From Nitrospirota bacterium (lineage in GTDB: Bacteria > Nitrospirota > Thermodesulfovibrionia > Thermodesulfovibrionales > Dissulfurispiraceae): 64,000 bases of DNA. Positions 61,312 to 64,000 of this stretch are shown here, piece after piece. The notes beneath the pieces are model-generated. The model was given only the letters and a program-made list of their open reading frames with translations. It searched no databases and was not told the origin of the DNA. The position numbers and the translations under genes were made by a program. The DNA is taken from contig JADFXI010000001.1 in assembly GCA_015233655.1 (NCBI GenBank), forward strand, positions 34,346-98,345, in the 5' to 3' direction. How positions within the stretch are numbered: the first letter of the stretch is position 1; the number at the start of each line of letters is the position of its first letter.

Positions 61312-62172
61312 ATGGTGCACTGTCATATGGTCAATATCGAAACTTATAACAAGGGAAACCCTATAAAAAATCTTAACCAATTTCTTGAAATTGTTTCAAG
61401 ACTGCGTGAGAAATGGGTTAAGCCGGCCCCTATAGTGGGTGATGAGAATCAGCTATGGTTTCGTGGTCAGCAATGTGAACATTGGGGGTTATCTCCAAAG
61501 TTCTACCGAAAGGAGTTTAAAGGCGCAGACGAAGCAGAGATCCGTCAGGAATTCCAGAGTAAAGCTTTACAGTTGATCCCCGGAAGAATTCCTCAGGGTA
61601 AATTTGAATGGTATTTTCTTATGCAGCATTACGGGGCACCGACAAGACTGCTTGATTGGACTGACAATCCACTAGTTGCACTTTATTTTGCTGTAGAGGA
61701 AAAGAATTTAAAGGATGATGATTTAAAACAGAATGCCGTAGTTTGGGTATTAGACCCGTCGTGGCTAAATAAAACGTTCCCTCTTGGGATAAATGGTCCA
61801 ATCTTACCAGAATGGAAAGAAGCCAACAAATACTTGCATGAACTCGAACATGCATTTAGTGTGGGAAGTTTGTCACAAGCAAAATGGCCTGCAGCTATTG
61901 AACCTCCACATATAGATCGTCGTCTGGCAAACCAAGGAAGTCGGTTTGTTATTTTTGGGCAAACAAGAGATTTGACGGCAACAGCGGATTACAGGAGAAG
62001 CTCCTGTCGTTTGACAAGGATAGTAATTTCACAAGATATCCGAAATGACATCCGTCGCGAACTGGAGTACAATGGAATTTCACAATCTACCTTGTTCCCT
62101 GATTTAGGCCATTTATGCGACGACATATCTCGAAAATGGCGGGATAATACTCCTCAGAAAAAAAGGAAGTGA
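61312..62172 (+). CDS. FRG-domain protein
   Basis: 286 residues (an ATG at 61327 is an alternative start; no ribosome-binding site decides). The FRG domain is seen as NQLWFRGQQCEHWGLSPKFYR (about 45-65), FLMQHYGAPTRLLDWTDNPLVALYFAVE (about 100-127; the H-x-G-x-P-T-R-L-L-D-W-T core) and VVWVLDPSWLN, with a C-terminal SRFVIFGQTRDLT. The domain is named for the F-R-G motif and is common in phage, mobile-element and defence-island genes; its molecular activity is not established. AT-rich composition and place beside the tRNA fragment and IS21 gene suggest acquisition by transfer. Confidence 0.85.
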   Translation: MVHCHMVNIETYNKGNPIKNLNQFLEIVSRLREKWVKPAPIVGDENQLWFRGQQCEHWGLSPKFYRKEFKGADEAEIRQEFQSKALQLIPGRIPQGKFEWYFLMQHYGAPTRLLDWTDNPLVALYFAVEEKNLKDDDLKQNAVVWVLDPSWLNKTFPLGINGPILPEWKEANKYLHELEHAFSVGSLSQAKWPAAIEPPHIDRRLANQGSRFVIFGQTRDLTATADYRRSSCRLTRIVISQDIRNDIRRELEYNGISQSTLFPDLGHLCDDISRKWRDNTPQKKRK

Positions 62173-62250
62173 ATGAAATTTTCCTGCGAATATTAATCGA
62201 GGTTGACATGCCTTTAAACTTTGAAGTCAATAAACATGACAAACGTTGGG

Positions 62251-62958
62251 TTAACGTGCCTTGCTGCAGTTTGTCATCAAGTAATTATTATAATTGTTAA
62301 TTTGAGCATTGTAGTTGTCAATTTTTATTCGTAGATTATCAACATTGATCCTAAACATTCTTAGACGTGAATTATAATCTCTAACCAGCATATTGTGCCG
62401 ATCAATTGAACTTTGAGAATTATTATCCACGTAGTCAGTTTCTATTTCTGTTTTGAGAAGATCGAGAGCATCACTCTCACTTTTCATGTTTCTCTGCTGC
62501 TCCTCAATAGCCTGCTTTTCAGCTAAACTCGGTGATAACTGTTGAGCTCTATTGTGGTTGTCCTGGCTGCACTTATATTGGCCATCGGTAACAATATCCT
62601 TATCTTCAATATTATCTGGAGCAGGAGCAGGAGCGGGCGCAGGTGCAGGTGCAGGCACATTATCATTGGATTTATTTTTATCAGTATTTTGAGAAAATAT
62701 CGAAATAATTACAACAAGCACTAATGCGCTCCAAAATATCTTAGCAAACGAAAGCTTGGAAGCTGATTTATATTTTATGGGTTTAGTATAAACCCTAGAT
62801 GGACTTTCACCAGCCGTTTCAGATTTCATTTGCTGGGTTGATTTGGTTGTTTCCGCACGACTGGCCTGCTCGTTAGTACTAATATCATCTTTAAGCTTTT
62901 CTATACGTTCCCTTATGCTTTCAAAACCAGTTTTCTCCTCCGTATCCTCATTCATCAT
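62251..62958 (-). CDS. Single-pass membrane protein with Ala-Pro linker and coiled-coil C terminus
   Basis: 235 residues. An N-terminal charged cytoplasmic part of about 75 residues is followed by one membrane helix (about 78-96, SALVLVVIISIFS). Then comes an Ala-Pro repeat (PAPAPAPAPAPAPD, encoded by GCAGGT/GCAGGA repeats near 62620-62655), then a soluble part with a likely coiled coil (EKQAIEEQQRNMKSESDALDLLKTE and LRMFRINVDNLRIKIDNYN) ending in CSK. No family recognised. The ATG overlaps the stop of a truncated upstream frame (TAATG), implying it once was, or still is, the second gene of a pair. On the opposite strand to the FRG gene and convergent with it. Confidence 0.7.
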   Translation of the reverse strand: MMNEDTEEKTGFESIRERIEKLKDDISTNEQASRAETTKSTQQMKSETAGESPSRVYTKPIKYKSASKLSFAKIFWSALVLVVIISIFSQNTDKNKSNDNVPAPAPAPAPAPAPDNIEDKDIVTDGQYKCSQDNHNRAQQLSPSLAEKQAIEEQQRNMKSESDALDLLKTEIETDYVDNNSQSSIDRHNMLVRDYNSRLRMFRINVDNLRIKIDNYNAQINNYNNYLMTNCSKAR

Positions 62959-63101
62959 TATTGTTTGAATTCGCCGTTACGCAATTTATAACAGTTACCA
63001 TCTTTCCACAAAAATCGTAATAGTGACTCAAGAATATGGACATTATCTATAGCTTTATACGTTAATTCAGCGCCTATGCTTTTGTCACTTGACAACTTGT
63101 G
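62958..63101 (-). pseudogene. C-terminal remnant of a gene upstream of the membrane protein
   Basis: 47 sense codons and a TAA at 62960-62958. They read HKLSSDKSIGAELTYKAIDN, then a segment VHILESLLRFLWKDGNCYK and a charged end LRNGEFKQ, a convincing protein C terminus without a start. Upstream the frame runs into a GC-rich sequence and stops at about 63163. The TAA shares its last base with the next ATG. The 5' part appears to have been lost where the IS21-type element begins. The family is not recognised. Confidence 0.55.
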
Positions 63102-63253
63102 GGCGCCGCTCGGAAGGAACCGAATATGCCGGCGGCGGATACCTGCTGTAGCTGATCAGGGCGCAATACGGCGTCGAACGCCCGGAATCGGGGCGAGTTA
63201 TCTTAATCAGTTGTAACCCTGATCCGGAAGTTTTCTTTATTATTCTAAACAGC
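63102..63253. other. Probable non-coding end of the IS21-type element
   Basis: GC-rich stretch between the remnant and istB, sharply different in composition from the AT-rich sequence to its left. It probably contains the terminal repeats of the element. The exact boundary and target duplication cannot be fixed because the other end is outside the window. Confidence 0.4.
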
Positions 63254-63994
63254 TCACTGCCTATTCCTATAAGACCTCCCTTCGAAGGTGATGAACTTTC
63301 CGTTCATGCTGAGCCGATCAAGGATTGCTGAGGCAGTCACCGTATCGAATACCTTCCCCCAGTTTGACGGCACGAGGTTGGTAGTAACTATGGTCGTGCC
63401 CACTTCCGCCCTTTTTGAGATTATCTGGAATATGCAGTCGGCCTGCTCCTTGGTCGGGATCACGTAGCCGATCTCATCCAGACAAAGAACATTGGCTCGT
63501 GAATAGTACTCTATGAAACTGTATGTGCTCTTGGCCTTCGCCAATTTTGCGGTGAGATCGAAGAGCGTAAGAAAGGCCGCCTGATGGCCTTTGCTAAGAG
63601 CGTCATGGCACAGAGCGGTTGCGATGTGGGTTTTACCCACCCCGGCAGGGCCTATGAGTACGAGGTTGCCGGGTTTAGTTAGCCACTGCGTGTTCATGAA
63701 CTCCATGAGCTTGTCCCTCGGGACTTTGGGGTTATATTTCCAGTCAAAGTCATCCATGAGCTTTATCCTTTTGATGCCGGACATTTTCATGAGGTACTGG
63801 ATTTTCTTCTGTTCTCTCCGGTGAGATTCCTCAGTAAGGAATTTAAGCATGAACTTTTTTTGTTCCTCTGAAAGCGTATACAAGGTCTTTCTCGGGCTTA
63901 TCCTTTCCCCGGCCATTGCGCTGGTGATCGGATACCTTTTCATGATTCTGCTGATGCGGATTTTCGGCCACACCTCGCCGGCCATGGTCAACAC
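63254..63994 (-). CDS. istB: IS21-family helper ATPase IstB
   Basis: 246 residues. The N-terminal region (about 40-95) contains EESHRREQKKIQYLMKMSG. The AAA+ core has Walker A GPAGVGKTHIATAL (about 114-127), YSRANVLCLDEIGY as Walker B (about 163-176), a sensor in TTIVTTNL, and a C-terminal RLSMNGKFITFEGRSYR, all typical of IstB. It assists the IstA transposase in target selection. istA would lie upstream, beyond the right window edge; an in-frame ATG at 63985 is an alternative start. The gene appears intact. Confidence 0.92.
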   Translation of the reverse strand: MLTMAGEVWPKIRISRIMKRYPITSAMAGERISPRKTLYTLSEEQKKFMLKFLTEESHRREQKKIQYLMKMSGIKRIKLMDDFDWKYNPKVPRDKLMEFMNTQWLTKPGNLVLIGPAGVGKTHIATALCHDALSKGHQAAFLTLFDLTAKLAKAKSTYSFIEYYSRANVLCLDEIGYVIPTKEQADCIFQIISKRAEVGTTIVTTNLVPSNWGKVFDTVTASAILDRLSMNGKFITFEGRSYRNRQ

Positions 63995-64000
63995 AATATT

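Larger units (their letters stand above)
63102..64000 (-). mobile_element. IS21-type insertion sequence, partial (runs off window)
   Basis: Contains the intact istB gene and a GC-rich terminal region. The left boundary is estimated from the composition break and the truncated frame at 62958-63101. istA and the other end are outside the window. Confidence 0.6.

Overview
The window looks like the chromosome of a Gram-negative, outer-membrane bacterium. The gene set (LptA/B/C, LpxC, sigma-54 with an NtrC-type activator, MotA/MotB, a three-gene archaeal-type glutamate synthase, cyclic-nucleotide proteins of a kind common in Geobacter and Nitrospirota) fits the Nitrospirota/Thermodesulfovibrionia or a deep deltaproteobacterial lineage. 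That placement is inference. Two complete tRNA genes (Leu-UAA, Pro-CGG) do not encode CCA.

Layout. 1-4.3 kb: minus-strand rapZ(partial)-hpf-rpoN-lptB-lptA-lptC. 4.9-10.4 kb: a minus-strand block of cyclic-nucleotide signalling genes, the most unusual part of the window. It holds a protein with a triplicated module plus a cNMP-binding domain, a 927-residue DHp-DHp-receiver-class III cyclase-metallo-beta-lactamase fusion, a crippled receiver, and a protein with two cNMP-binding domains and a rhodanese domain. 11-28 kb: mostly housekeeping. It includes an ArsA-type ATPase, a VTT membrane protein, recO, a bifunctional-nuclease-family protein, era (with no canonical start codon), an aminotransferase, alr, mobA, a MEMO-like protein, dnaB, rplI, an rpoD-type sigma factor, a DinB-like protein, cfa, and the overlapping rimO-M50 protease-SpoU methylase trio. 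27.7-32.5 kb: secreted proteins, including a TpsA-like adhesin with six exact 204-nt repeats. 32.5-40.5 kb: thiL, lon, hsp20, galU, tRNA-Leu, tldD, lpxC.

40.5-50.6 kb: a 25-residue Lys/Ala peptide gene, a winged-helix/degenerate nucleotidyltransferase protein, tsaC, motA-motB, a sigma-54 activator divergent from a small Cys-containing protein with a textbook -24/-12 promoter, divergent cysM/cysK, and a PstS-like binding protein translationally coupled to a hybrid sensor kinase. 50.7-60.3 kb: a ModF-like ABC ATPase, a DHH-CBS-poly(A) polymerase fusion, the overlapping three-gene glutamate synthase, and tRNA-Pro.

60.3-64 kb: an accessory edge. About 1 kb has no intact gene but carries a 3' tRNA fragment (probable attachment-site relic) and a diverged copy of a sequence also found at 4.6 kb. 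It is followed by an FRG-domain protein, an Ala-Pro-linker membrane protein preceded by a gene tail, and the istB gene of an IS21-type element running to the window edge.

Genes are packed into co-oriented runs with many 4-nt or longer overlaps, so several operons can be read from spacing alone. The most promising candidates for undescribed biology are the cNMP cluster with its cyclase/metallo-hydrolase fusion, and the sigma-54 activator/small-protein pair.
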